From JAGXIT01 sp964393815 (lineage in GTDB: Bacteria; Patescibacteriota; Saccharimonadia; Saccharimonadales; UBA4665), in NCBI GenBank assembly GCA_964393815.1, contig CAYMUP010000003.1:1-60143 (forward strand): a stretch of 60,143 bases of DNA, written 5' to 3'. The position numbers were made by a program, and so were the translations under genes. Below, piece after piece: positions 14,523 through 22,572 of this stretch; positions within the stretch are counted from its first letter, which is position 1, and every line of letters begins with the position of its first letter. Below the pieces are notes generated by a model. That model saw only the letters and a program-made list of their open reading frames with translations. It was not told where the DNA came from and ran no database searches.

Positions 14523-16117
14523 GTGTGGCGACAGGCGGTGGGCAGCACTTTACGCGTCTCGTTGAGGCTGGGCATCCTGTCGGTGAAGTTATTGCTGTTG
14601 AGAAATTCCTGATCAAAATTAGTGGCTTACAGCCTTGTGCTATCCATGCGCTGATTATGTTCGAAGATGGCAGCAAGGGGTTTGTGAACCAAATTTTTGC
14701 AGACCACGTAGTTGCTTTGCACCTTGGCACCGAGCCTATTCGCACCGGAATGGTAGCGGTGATTCAGCACCAGGAATTAGTTTGTAAGGTTGGAAAAGAT
14801 TTTGTGGGCAGGGTGGTTTCAGTAACTGGCGAGCCACTTGACGGCAAAGGACCGGTGGCCGCAGATGACATTTGGCCGGTTTTCAATGTTGCACCGTCTA
14901 TTTACGAACGACGGCTTGTCGCTGATCAGGTGGAGAGTGGCGTAACAGCCATTGATGCACTTTTCCCCCTTGTGCGCGGTCAGCGTATGGCCCTTCTTGG
15001 CGATTCAAAGTCAGGTAAAAGTACTGTAGTGACGCAGTTGGCTATTAATCAAAAAAACACCGATCAGGTCGTTGTGTACTGTTTAATTGCGAAGCGGCGG
15101 AGTGATGTTGACATGTTGCTGAGTAGGCTGCAGGAAAACGGCGGCATGGAAAAAGCTATTGTGGTGGTGAGCACTATGTTTGAGTCGCTGATCATGAGTT
15201 ACATTGCACCGTATGTAGCGTGCGCCATGGCAGAGTACTTGTGGCAAAAGTGCGATCAAGACACCATCATTGTTTACGATGATTTAACGAGCCATGCGCA
15301 TGCTTACCGCGAAGTGGCGCTGCTCTCTGGTGTTAGTCCGGGCCGAGATAGCTACCCCGGTGATATGTTTTACGCGCACTCGAGTTTGCTCGAGCGAGCG
15401 GGGCGACTCGATAAAAACGGCAAGTGTCTTACATCTATACCCGTTGTACATGCGGCAAACGGTGATATCACGGCTTATCTCCCTACAAACATTATGTCAA
15501 TTACCGATGGTCAGTGGATCCTCGATATGGACACCTTCCGTAACGGTATACGACCTGCTATCAGTATGGGGCTGAGCGTGACACGTGCCGGTGGTGTGGG
15601 TCACAATAAGCGGCAGAAGGACTTGGCGGCGCAAACGCTCAAAGTTCTTGCGAACTACCGACAGGCAGAAGAGTTTTCTCACTTTGGCTCTGAGCTTGGT
15701 CCTGAGGCAAAACATGCCCTTGCAACAGGTAAAAATATTTTCGAGATTTTGACACAAGGACCGGGAGATACCTACTCGCTCATGGCCCAGCAGCTTATGC
15801 TCGATATTGTGCTTAATCTGGAAGAAGGTGCCGTCCTTAACATTGCTGCGCTTAAGAAAAATGCCAATGACTATGCGGCTAAAGTTACCGAAGACGATAA
15901 ATATCAGGCTGTCCACGATATGTTTGTGGGTGAAGTGGTGCGCGCACCATTTGTGAAGAAAGAAGCTGAAAAGGCAGGGGCGGAAGATTCGAATACGCCA
16001 AAGGCAGACACCAAGGTGGCTTCAGCAGACAAAAGCGTACCTAAACCAGACGATGCACCAGATAAAGATGCCAAAGCGACAGAAGATGCAGAAAAAACTG
16101 AAGGACAGAAATCGTGA
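14519..16117 (+). CDS. atpA: F1-type ATPase subunit alpha, divergent
   Basis: A 532-residue alpha subunit. The P loop is GDSKSGKS (about residues 161-168) instead of the usual GDRQTGKT. YDDLTSHAHAYREVALL and SPGRDSYPGDMFYAHSSLLE are clear alpha blocks. The arginine finger that completes the catalytic site on beta is kept in GLSVTRAGG (about residue 353). The N-terminus lacks most of the delta-binding helix. The C-terminus adds about 55 residues of Lys, Ala, Asp and Glu that look disordered. It overlaps delta and gamma by 4 bases each. The alpha assignment is secure; its use as an ATP synthase is not. Confidence 0.93.
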   Translation: MSVATGGGQHFTRLVEAGHPVGEVIAVEKFLIKISGLQPCAIHALIMFEDGSKGFVNQIFADHVVALHLGTEPIRTGMVAVIQHQELVCKVGKDFVGRVVSVTGEPLDGKGPVAADDIWPVFNVAPSIYERRLVADQVESGVTAIDALFPLVRGQRMALLGDSKSGKSTVVTQLAINQKNTDQVVVYCLIAKRRSDVDMLLSRLQENGGMEKAIVVVSTMFESLIMSYIAPYVACAMAEYLWQKCDQDTIIVYDDLTSHAHAYREVALLSGVSPGRDSYPGDMFYAHSSLLERAGRLDKNGKCLTSIPVVHAANGDITAYLPTNIMSITDGQWILDMDTFRNGIRPAISMGLSVTRAGGVGHNKRQKDLAAQTLKVLANYRQAEEFSHFGSELGPEAKHALATGKNIFEILTQGPGDTYSLMAQQLMLDIVLNLEEGAVLNIAALKKNANDYAAKVTEDDKYQAVHDMFVGEVVRAPFVKKEAEKAGAEDSNTPKADTKVASADKSVPKPDDAPDKDAKATEDAEKTEGQKS

Positions 16118-16977
16118 GGCGACCAGTAGATATTGCCAAAGACGAAGCCTCGATGTCTACACTCGTCGAGCTTACGAGCGTGTTCGAGGGCATTGCGAGT
16201 ATGCGGATTGCCCAAACCAAAAACCAGGTGCTCGAGTCGACCAAGTTTTTTGACGCCCTGTGGCAGATTTATCTACAGCTACGTATTGATGCGATTTTTG
16301 CCTATGGCCGTGATAAAGGTGCAGAGTCCTCTATAAACAAAGAGCTTTTTATCATCATCACAGCCGAGGGTGGCTTTAGTGGTGACATTGACCAAAAGCT
16401 GGTGGAACTGATGCTTAAAGATTATGACAAAGAGAAAAACGATATCATCGTCATTGGTCACCATGGTGCTATGCAGCTTTCGCAGCGAAGTATTGGCTTT
16501 CGTAAGTACTACAAGCTGCCCAGCAAAGATCGTAATATAAACGTCGAGCCAATCATCAAAGAAGTGCAAGAGTACCGTAAATGCACTGTCTTTTACCAAG
16601 AGTACATTTCTCTCATGAACCAAGAGGTGAAAAAGATTGGCCTGACCACTGCCATTCAGACAACGGCGGGTAAGGGCGAAAAGCCAGAAGAAGTGATTTC
16701 AGAAGCAACCTATATTTTTGAACCGTCGAGTTACGCGGTGGCGGCCCACCTTGAGCGATCAATGATGAAAATTGCGCTATCGCAGCTGATTTTGCAGTCA
16801 AAACTTGCCCAGTATGCTTCGCGGTTCCGTGCCATGAGCGCCTCTCACGAGCGCGCAGACGAGTCAAAAGCAGAGCTGCACCTTGCATATAACCGAGCGC
16901 GGCGCAATGTCAAAGACGAACGTCTTAAAGAGATCATTAACGGTATCAAGAAGAGCAAAGCGAGCGTGGCCGTATGA
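16114..16977 (+). CDS. atpG: F1-type ATPase subunit gamma, divergent
   Basis: A 287-residue protein starting at GTG in the GTGA overlap with atpA. The N-terminal helix (VFEGIASMRIAQTKNQVLES) stands in for the usual IKS-KNT-KITKAM-MVAA helix. The C-terminal helix ends with LHLAYNRARRNVKDERLKEI, matching the conserved L-YNRARQA-IT-EI. Gamma is the rotating shaft inside the alpha-beta hexamer, so retention of both shaft helices argues for a working rotary motor. The middle Rossmann part is diverged. Confidence 0.88.
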   Translation: MRRPVDIAKDEASMSTLVELTSVFEGIASMRIAQTKNQVLESTKFFDALWQIYLQLRIDAIFAYGRDKGAESSINKELFIIITAEGGFSGDIDQKLVELMLKDYDKEKNDIIVIGHHGAMQLSQRSIGFRKYYKLPSKDRNINVEPIIKEVQEYRKCTVFYQEYISLMNQEVKKIGLTTAIQTTAGKGEKPEEVISEATYIFEPSSYAVAAHLERSMMKIALSQLILQSKLAQYASRFRAMSASHERADESKAELHLAYNRARRNVKDERLKEIINGIKKSKASVAV

Positions 16978-17017
16978 TGGTGCGTAGTGTAGGAACGGTC
17001 GCGAAAAGGAGCGAGCT

Positions 17018-18322
17018 GTGGCGGGCGTAATTATTAGCATCAAAGACCTTGTTGTTCGGGCGCAGTTTGATGAAGACGGACCGGATATTAACGAGTTAAT
17101 TATCGTTGAAAACCAGCAAGGGACTGAGTTGCTGGTTGACCACCTAGAACCAGGCGGCATCGCCTTTTGTCTCAATGTGCGTACTGATCGTTCTATCCAA
17201 AAAGGAATGGGCGTGCAGCGGACGGGTCGTGGGGTCGAGATACCGATCGGCGAGAAGACAATCGGTCGAATCTTAAACGCGCTGGGCGATCCGCTTGATG
17301 GTCAACCGGCGATTGGGGTCGAAGAAGCGCCGCGTAAAGATATATTAAAACTACCGCCAAAGAGCACCAACTTCTCAGTCGCAAAGCCAGAAATCTTAGA
17401 AACCGGCATAAAGGTAATCGATTTCTTCACGCCATTTGTGAAGGGTAGGAAAATCGGTGTCATCGGCGGTGCGGGTGTGGGTAAAACCGTCGTCACGATG
17501 GAGCTCATCAACAACACCGCTCGAAGCGGCAACAGCCTATCGTTTTTTGCTGGTATTGGCGAACGCATCCGTGAAGGCCACGAGCTGTGGGACACCTTGC
17601 GCGAAAATGACCTACTCAAAAACACCTGTATGTTCTTTGCGCAGATGAATGAAAACCCGGTACAGCGCTCACTTATTGGCATATCGGCGACAGCTGCAGC
17701 CGAATATTTCCGCGATGATCAGCGTAAAGATATCCTGTTTTTTGCCGACAACATGTTCCGCTACATTCAGGCTAGAAACGAACTTTCAACCATCCTCGAC
17801 CAAATCCCGAACGAAGGTGGCTACGAGCCAACGGTCTTTTCTGACGTTAAGGTTCTACAGGACCGTCTCAGTTCCAATGAGAATGGCTCTATTACCAGTG
17901 TACAGACCATCTATGTGCCTGCGGATGACATCTCTGACCCGGCGGTGCAGTTCATACAACACGAGATGGACTCCATCATTGTTCTTAGCCGTAAAGTGGC
18001 AGAGCAGGGGATTCGTCCAGCGGTTGATTTGACACTCACTACTTCAAGCCTGCTGACGCCAGAAATTGTCGGCGAAAGGCACTATATGCTGAGCGTGAAA
18101 GTTCAGGCACTTATACAGAAATATGAATCACTCAAAGGCATCATTGCCATCATTGGCGAAAACGAGCTATCGCCTGCTGACCGTGCAGATTACGCCAAAG
18201 CAAAAAAACTCATTGCTAATTTCACACAGAACATGAATGTTATGACCAAACACAACGGTGTGCCTGGGGACTTTTTCTCGCGCGAGGAAACCCTAAAAAG
18301 CATTGAAGAAATCATCATCTAG
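17018..18322 (+). CDS. atpD: F1-type ATPase subunit beta (catalytic), divergent
   Basis: A 434-residue catalytic subunit, shorter than the usual 460-480. The P loop GGAGVGKTVVTMELINN (about 150-166) is canonical. GIGERIREGHELW keeps the catalytic Glu and Arg, and DNMFRYIQARNE keeps the Arg that contacts phosphate. The DELSEED lever reads ENELSPAD. After the catalytic domain the C-terminus is reduced. The start is GTG at 17018, 40 bases after gamma, with AAGGAG upstream. All key ATP-hydrolysis residues I can check are present. Confidence 0.94.
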   Translation: MAGVIISIKDLVVRAQFDEDGPDINELIIVENQQGTELLVDHLEPGGIAFCLNVRTDRSIQKGMGVQRTGRGVEIPIGEKTIGRILNALGDPLDGQPAIGVEEAPRKDILKLPPKSTNFSVAKPEILETGIKVIDFFTPFVKGRKIGVIGGAGVGKTVVTMELINNTARSGNSLSFFAGIGERIREGHELWDTLRENDLLKNTCMFFAQMNENPVQRSLIGISATAAAEYFRDDQRKDILFFADNMFRYIQARNELSTILDQIPNEGGYEPTVFSDVKVLQDRLSSNENGSITSVQTIYVPADDISDPAVQFIQHEMDSIIVLSRKVAEQGIRPAVDLTLTTSSLLTPEIVGERHYMLSVKVQALIQKYESLKGIIAIIGENELSPADRADYAKAKKLIANFTQNMNVMTKHNGVPGDFFSREETLKSIEEIII

Positions 18323-18336
18323 GAGTGACGGTAATT

Positions 18337-18666
18337 ATGCCCGACAATGAAAATGAAGTGAAGTCACCAGAGGTAAAAGCTGAATCCCAGGTGAAAAAGG
18401 CAGAAGACGAGACTTCAAGAGATACGGTGCAAGTGAAAGTCTACTCGCCGTTTAAGATATATTTTGATGGTCCGGCTAAGAGCGTTAGTGCCGAAAGTGC
18501 CACCGGACCCTTTGACATTTTGCCGCGCCACCACAACTTTATTACGCTTTTAGAGCCGTGCGAGCTAATGGTTAGAGTACCAGATGGCGCCGACTTGCCA
18601 TTCCCCATCCAGGGGGGCATCATGCACGTCAAAGCAAACGAAATTGTTGTCTTTCTCGACGTATAG
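18337..18666 (+). CDS. atpC: F1-type ATPase subunit epsilon, beta-sandwich only
   Basis: A 109-residue protein. The epsilon beta-sandwich occupies about residues 31-109 (VKVYSPFKIYFDGPAKSV, GPFDILPRHHNFITLL, GGIMHVKANEIVVFLDV). The regulatory C-terminal helical hairpin of bacterial epsilon is absent. The first 30 residues are an added charged segment; codons 5-21 coincide with a dispersed repeat copy (18351-18398). ATG 18337 is preferred over GTG 18325, because AGGAG at 18321-18325 is correctly spaced only for the ATG. Confidence 0.88.
   Translation: MPDNENEVKSPEVKAESQVKKAEDETSRDTVQVKVYSPFKIYFDGPAKSVSAESATGPFDILPRHHNFITLLEPCELMVRVPDGADLPFPIQGGIMHVKANEIVVFLDV
18351..18398 (+). repeat. dispersed 46-bp repeat, copy D, inside atpC
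   Basis: AAATGAAGTGAAG, TCACCAGAGGTAAAAG and GAATCCCAGGTGAAAAA match the intergenic copies at 7742 and 27166. Here the repeat is in frame and translated (NEVKSPEV then ESQVKK) between the start codon and the epsilon core. Confidence 0.85.
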
Positions 18667-18677
18667 TGTATTCCTAT

Positions 18678-19013
18678 AGTTGGAGCAAAGCGACCTCAAG
18701 CGTCAGCGCAGCCTTTAGGGGGAGTAGTNNNNNNNNNNNNNNNNNNNNNNNNNNNNNNNNNNNNNNNNNNNNNNNNNNNNNNNNNNNNNNNNNNNNNNNN
18801 NNNNNNNNNNNNNNNNNNNNNNNNNNNNAACCATCTCGAATTTATTTCGAGATGGTTACATAGAGGGGCGAGCCCCTCTTGAAGACTAACCTCCAGTTTA
18901 CTTCTTCAGTTGGAGCAAAGCGACCTCAAGCGTCAGCGCAGCCTTTAGGGGGAGTAGTAACCATCTCGAATTTATTTCGAGATGGTTACATAGAGGGGCG
19001 AGCCCCTCTTGAA
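18678..19013 (+). repeat. tandem repeat of a 51-bp and a 55-bp module around the scaffold gap
   Basis: Module X occurs at 18678-18728 and 18908-18958. Module Y occurs at 18829-18883 and 18959-19013. Y contains two hairpins: AACCATCTCGAA with TTCGAGATGGTT, and AGAGGGG-CGA-CCCCTCT, both terminator-like. atpC and the 19019-19987 gene converge here. The true number of X-Y units is unknown because the assembly breaks between X and Y. Confidence 0.9.
18729..18828. other. assembly gap, 100 N
   Basis: Exactly 100 Ns, the conventional placeholder for a gap of unknown size. It lies between repeat modules, so collapse of a tandem array is the likely cause. Confidence 0.98.
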
Positions 19014-19018
19014 AATAC

Positions 19019-19987
19019 TCACTCTACCGCAAAGTAATCAAAGCCGAAACTAGCGAATGCGGGGGCAGGGTTTGTTGAGCAGATGCTGAAATTGCTCGTA
19101 GATCGATTGACATAGTAGTTTAAGTCCCCTGCAGTTGAACCGACGGGGCTAACAATAACTTTTGGTGTGGCATTGAAGCGCTGAGCAAAGTTTATGGTGA
19201 CAAAACAGCCAGCAGAGGGGGACGAGCCAGTGTTGACGTTGACACTGCCTGCGGAGTCAGAGCCACTCATGGCGACCGTACCGCCACCACCAAGCGCATT
19301 GCCATTACTACGGCCAGGTGTTGCGCCGCCAAGGCTGAGGTGCTTCGTAAGGGTTAAGTTACCCGTTAATTGCAAGCTACCGGCATTAAGAACTGGTGCT
19401 GAGACGGGGCCGCCGAAGGTGCCGCTGCCGCTCACGCTCAAGTTTTTCTGAACAGTTAACTGCCCTTGCAGAGCAGCATCGCCCTGAACGCTTAGATTTT
19501 TATTGACCTGTAGCTGCTCAAAGAGGCTATTGCCTGAGACAGTTATGCCAGGGAGACTCATGGCGCCACCGACTTGGATTGGTCCTGCCACCTCTAGACT
19601 GTCGCGGATCAGCACCTTGCCGGCAAATATGGCGTTGCTCTGCACGCTCAAAAGCTGTTTGGGCTGCCCAACAGTGACATTGCTGGTTGAGAGCTGTTTT
19701 AAGGTGTCTTCTGATAGTTTTTGAGTAGGGATTTGGGTGTTTCCTTCTTTTTGACTGGCGAGATAGGTTGCGGCCACAATAACACCAGCTAAAATAACAA
19801 GAAATATAAATATCAGCAGATAAATGTTTATGCCATGGCTACCACGTTTTTTCTTGGGCTTTAGGTCATCTTTTTTCGGGCTATTGTCTGGTGAGGTGTT
19901 AGAGGTGTTCCTACCCTCAAGGCTACTCGAAGTTTCGAGTGAGCTGCCGGTTTCGAGTGAATCTGCTGGTGTCTCTTTGTTGTCCAT
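19019..19987 (-). CDS. single-span surface protein with beta-solenoid-like repeats
   Basis: A 322-residue protein. Residues 1-50 are Ser, Thr, Asp and Lys rich and cytoplasmic. One membrane span at about 53-76 (INIYLLIFIFLVILAGVIVAA) is followed by an exported part with short repeats of the form NLSVQGDAALQGQLTVQKNL, typical of beta-solenoid or fibre proteins. The last 70 residues form a compact domain (TPKVIVSPVG, FSICSTNPAPAFASFGFDY) like those ending tail-fibre-type proteins. A role as a surface fibre is inferred. It is divergent from the 20128 gene. Confidence 0.75.
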   Translation of the reverse strand: MDNKETPADSLETGSSLETSSSLEGRNTSNTSPDNSPKKDDLKPKKKRGSHGINIYLLIFIFLVILAGVIVAATYLASQKEGNTQIPTQKLSEDTLKQLSTSNVTVGQPKQLLSVQSNAIFAGKVLIRDSLEVAGPIQVGGAMSLPGITVSGNSLFEQLQVNKNLSVQGDAALQGQLTVQKNLSVSGSGTFGGPVSAPVLNAGSLQLTGNLTLTKHLSLGGATPGRSNGNALGGGGTVAMSGSDSAGSVNVNTGSSPSAGCFVTINFAQRFNATPKVIVSPVGSTAGDLNYYVNRSTSNFSICSTNPAPAFASFGFDYFAVE

Positions 19988-20084
19988 ACTCTCGCCTATA
20001 GATAGGTCATGCTTATGCTTGCTCTTATCATACTAGACTGCAGTATAAAATAAAACCGTTTCCATCTGTTTTATAGAAAGTCCG

Positions 20085-20103
20085 TTTGCGTATCTCACGC
20101 AAA
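20085..20103. promoter_or_regulatory. 7-bp inverted repeat upstream of the surface-protein cluster
   Basis: TTTGCGT-ATCTC-ACGCAAA is a perfect dyad 24 bases before the ATG at 20128 and just upstream of its -10 box (TATCAT, 20114-20119). Its place between divergent genes fits an operator. Confidence 0.5.
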
Positions 20104-20127
20104 TGCGCGAAAATATCATAAGCACTT

Positions 20128-20871
20128 ATGAAGAGACAAATCGTACTTGGTGTGGTTCTATCGGTGGTTGCAACGCTCACAGGAGCGGTGCAGACGGTGT
20201 CTGCGCAGCAGTCATCTTCATCGAACTATCAAATCAACGAAGCTTTCTTTGGTACTGGTGGAGAGTTGCAGGCTTGTTCCGGCAGCTTCTGTGCCAAGCA
20301 GTCAGCGGGCGAGCTAACGGTTGGTAACAGCAAGAGCGGCAACTATCAGATATGGGGTGGGTTTAACACGAACCGAGAACCATCACTGGTCATGATCGTA
20401 GAGACGCCCAGTGTAGACCTGGGAGTGCTTGATATAGGTACAACGCGCATGGGACAGGCAAAGTTTACGGTGCTTTCGTATCTCGCTAGCGGATATGTTG
20501 TGCAGACGTGGGGTGGTACACCTAAGATCACTACCCACTCCTTGGTGCCTATGGGCGCTGGAGCTACTTCTGCGACAGGAACCGAACAATTTGGCATTAA
20601 CCTGGTAGCAAATTCATCGCCACAATCAATTGGCGCAGCGCCACAACAAGACCCAGACTTTCCAACTGATCCGTTTGGCTTTGGAGAGGTGGCTGCCAGC
20701 TACGGCACAGCAAACCAATATCACTACAGTGACGGTGAGATAATCGCTCGCTCTTTGCAGTCGTCCGGGACCACACGTTACACGATTAGCTACCTCGCAA
20801 ACATGAGTCCCGTTACTCCTGCGGGTACCTACACTATGAACCATATTCTCGTCGCTACGTCGACATTCTGA
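20128..20871 (+). CDS. exported surface protein, WxL-like C-terminal strand motif
   Basis: A 247-residue protein with a signal peptide (KRQIVLGVVLSVVATLTGAV, cleavage near SAQQ at residue 25). The body is all-beta. It ends in TPAGTYTMNHILVATSTF, the same terminal pattern as the next two genes. In WxL surface proteins the last strands also read PAGTY followed by a hydrophobic strand, but the W-x-L triplet itself is missing, so the kinship is tentative. A TATCAT box ends 8 bases before the ATG, so it is probably leaderless. It is the first gene of a six-gene exported-protein run. Confidence 0.75.
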   Translation: MKRQIVLGVVLSVVATLTGAVQTVSAQQSSSSNYQINEAFFGTGGELQACSGSFCAKQSAGELTVGNSKSGNYQIWGGFNTNREPSLVMIVETPSVDLGVLDIGTTRMGQAKFTVLSYLASGYVVQTWGGTPKITTHSLVPMGAGATSATGTEQFGINLVANSSPQSIGAAPQQDPDFPTDPFGFGEVAASYGTANQYHYSDGEIIARSLQSSGTTRYTISYLANMSPVTPAGTYTMNHILVATSTF

Positions 20872-21020
20872 GGGTATAGCTTGCCAGCATAATCTAGGTG
20901 TGAGCCGGGGGTAGAGTGGATCGTTTCGTCACGTCTTATCTCATTGAAAGCAAAACACGGTATCTGATCTGGGGTTGGGTGGAAGTAGGCGTCTTTGTAA
21001 AGTAATTTCCCAAAAAACAA

Positions 21021-21069
21021 TTCCTAATAACAAATGTTGTTAAAATTATAAATTACAACAAAATAGGAA
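21021..21069. promoter_or_regulatory. nested dyad upstream of the paralogous surface genes
   Basis: Outer arms TTCCTA (21021-21026) and TAGGAA (21064-21069) enclose inner arms GTTGT (21036-21040) and ACAAC (21055-21059) around an A/T-rich core. It lies 20 bases upstream of a good promoter. The rest of 20872-21164 holds no gene I can support. Confidence 0.4.
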
Positions 21070-21088
21070 GTATTGCGTATTTTACATC

Positions 21089-21117
21089 TTGCATTTGTAT
21101 GAATCGTTTGATATTCT
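21089..21117 (+). promoter_or_regulatory. promoter of the 21165 surface gene
   Basis: TTGCAT (21089-21094) and TATTCT (21112-21117) have a 17-base spacer. The leader of about 40 bases ends with a good CAGGAGAT ribosome binding site before ATG 21165. Confidence 0.65.
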
Positions 21118-21164
21118 ACCTGATGTAAATATTAAATAAACACTTACAACAGGAGATTTACAAC

Positions 21165-22400
21165 ATGAATATCAAATCCACTGTCTTCGGTCGGTCTGTG
21201 ACTGCCGTCGTTGCTTTGGCCTTACTAGTCGGCACAGCCGCCCCGGCATTGCTTGGGTCAAAGGCATTCGCTGCGCAGGTGCAAACACGTAGTATTAAAA
21301 TGAGCGACTCAACGCCAGGGGCAAGTGGCGTCACCTATCAACTGTCGTTTATGAACAGCCCAACGGCGACGCAAGAGCTTGTGATCGAATTTTGTACGGA
21401 TACGCCGCTCGTCGGGGCTACCTGTGATACAACAGATACCACCCATCTGCCAACGCTAACGGGCGCAGCAGTCTCAGCTGGAACACTGACGACTCCTGCC
21501 ACTAATCAGCTGCAAGTTAAAGGCTTGACCATCAGCGCAAGCTCGACTTTTACATTGGACTTCACGGGTGTGGTTAACCCAACGTACACGGGTACTTTCT
21601 ACGCTCGTCTTGTTACATTTGATGGTGTAAATGACTCAGATGCCTATACTGGTGGCGCTACGACAGGTAGCTATAACGATTATGGTGGTTTTGCTCTATC
21701 GACCGTCCAACAAGTCACCATCACCGCTCGTGTTATGGAAACTCTAACCTTCTGCGTATCTGGAGAGCCTATCGACAACGTCACTGCGGGATCAGACGCA
21801 GTTGTACGCAGTGGTTGTGTACAGGCGCAGACACCAGCAGTTGATATTGGTAGTGGCACGCCCAAGGTTTTGTCTGCAGCTCAGATTGATGCCGACAGTG
21901 CTTGGACTCAACTATCTACAAACGCTACAGGCGGGGCCATCATTCGCATGAAAGCCACCAACACGTGTGCCGAAGCCGGTCTCAGTAGCACTGGCGGTGC
22001 AGCTTGTAGTATCCCCGGTCTGCCTGGATCTGCAACGAACGGAAGTGTCGCGAGCGCTATGACCGCTGGTACTGCAGCATTCGGACTATTTGTTGCGAAC
22101 AGTACCGCTACCTCAGGAGTCGCTAATAGTACAGGCGGCCTAGTCAATGGTGATCTAAACTACAACGATGGCGTCAACAACAACACGGCAACTCCATCTA
22201 GTTTGTTCTACGGCATGGACCGCCAGAGCGGTACGGGTGCACAAGGTGTTATGACTGTGTACGGTGATCCAATCGCTGCCAGCACTGGTCCAGTTAGCCA
22301 AGAAAATAATGAACTTGTTTTCGCAGCAACTGCAAGCCTGACGACTCCTGCCGGTATATACACTGGTAACGAGATCTTGATTGCAACTGGTACGTTCTAA
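21165..22400 (+). CDS. large exported surface protein, WxL-like, tandem paralogue 1
   Basis: A 411-residue protein with a signal peptide (SVTAVVALALLVGTAAPALLG, cleavage near KAFA). The mature part begins RSIKMSDSTPGASGV and is all-beta, rich in Thr, Ser, Ala and Gly, with cysteine pairs (FCTDTPLVGATC). The middle block QQVTITARVMETLTFCVSGE and the last 60 residues (YGMDRQSGTGAQGV..., ending TPAGIYTGNEILIATGTF) are almost identical to the next gene's product. It is probably an abundant surface or S-layer-like protein, judging from the strong promoter and ribosome binding site. Confidence 0.8.
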   Translation: MNIKSTVFGRSVTAVVALALLVGTAAPALLGSKAFAAQVQTRSIKMSDSTPGASGVTYQLSFMNSPTATQELVIEFCTDTPLVGATCDTTDTTHLPTLTGAAVSAGTLTTPATNQLQVKGLTISASSTFTLDFTGVVNPTYTGTFYARLVTFDGVNDSDAYTGGATTGSYNDYGGFALSTVQQVTITARVMETLTFCVSGEPIDNVTAGSDAVVRSGCVQAQTPAVDIGSGTPKVLSAAQIDADSAWTQLSTNATGGAIIRMKATNTCAEAGLSSTGGAACSIPGLPGSATNGSVASAMTAGTAAFGLFVANSTATSGVANSTGGLVNGDLNYNDGVNNNTATPSSLFYGMDRQSGTGAQGVMTVYGDPIAASTGPVSQENNELVFAATASLTTPAGIYTGNEILIATGTF

Positions 22401-22444
22401 AAGCACATAGTTTGCTTTTCTATCAAAAAAGAAACATTCATTGC

Positions 22445-22480
22445 CCTAAGCCAAGGACTTATCCACAGCCTTGGCTTAGG
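22445..22480 (+). terminator. hairpin between the two paralogous surface genes
   Basis: A perfect 12-bp stem CCTAAGCCAAGG/CCTTGGCTTAGG has a 12-base loop and no T tract. It may be an attenuator or an mRNA-stabilising hairpin. A second small hairpin GCTTGC-ACAT-GCAAGC (22495-22510) follows. Confidence 0.5.
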
Positions 22481-22572
22481 CTCCGGCAGTAGGGGCTTGC
22501 ACATGCAAGCATAATCGTGTTACGATGCGAGCGTTAACACCTAAAATAAAAACTCTACAAAGGAGAAAGCAA

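Noticed and set aside
18678..19013. CRISPR array
   Set aside because: The modules are long, different from each other and adjacent, with terminator hairpins and no spacer pattern; no cas genes are nearby.
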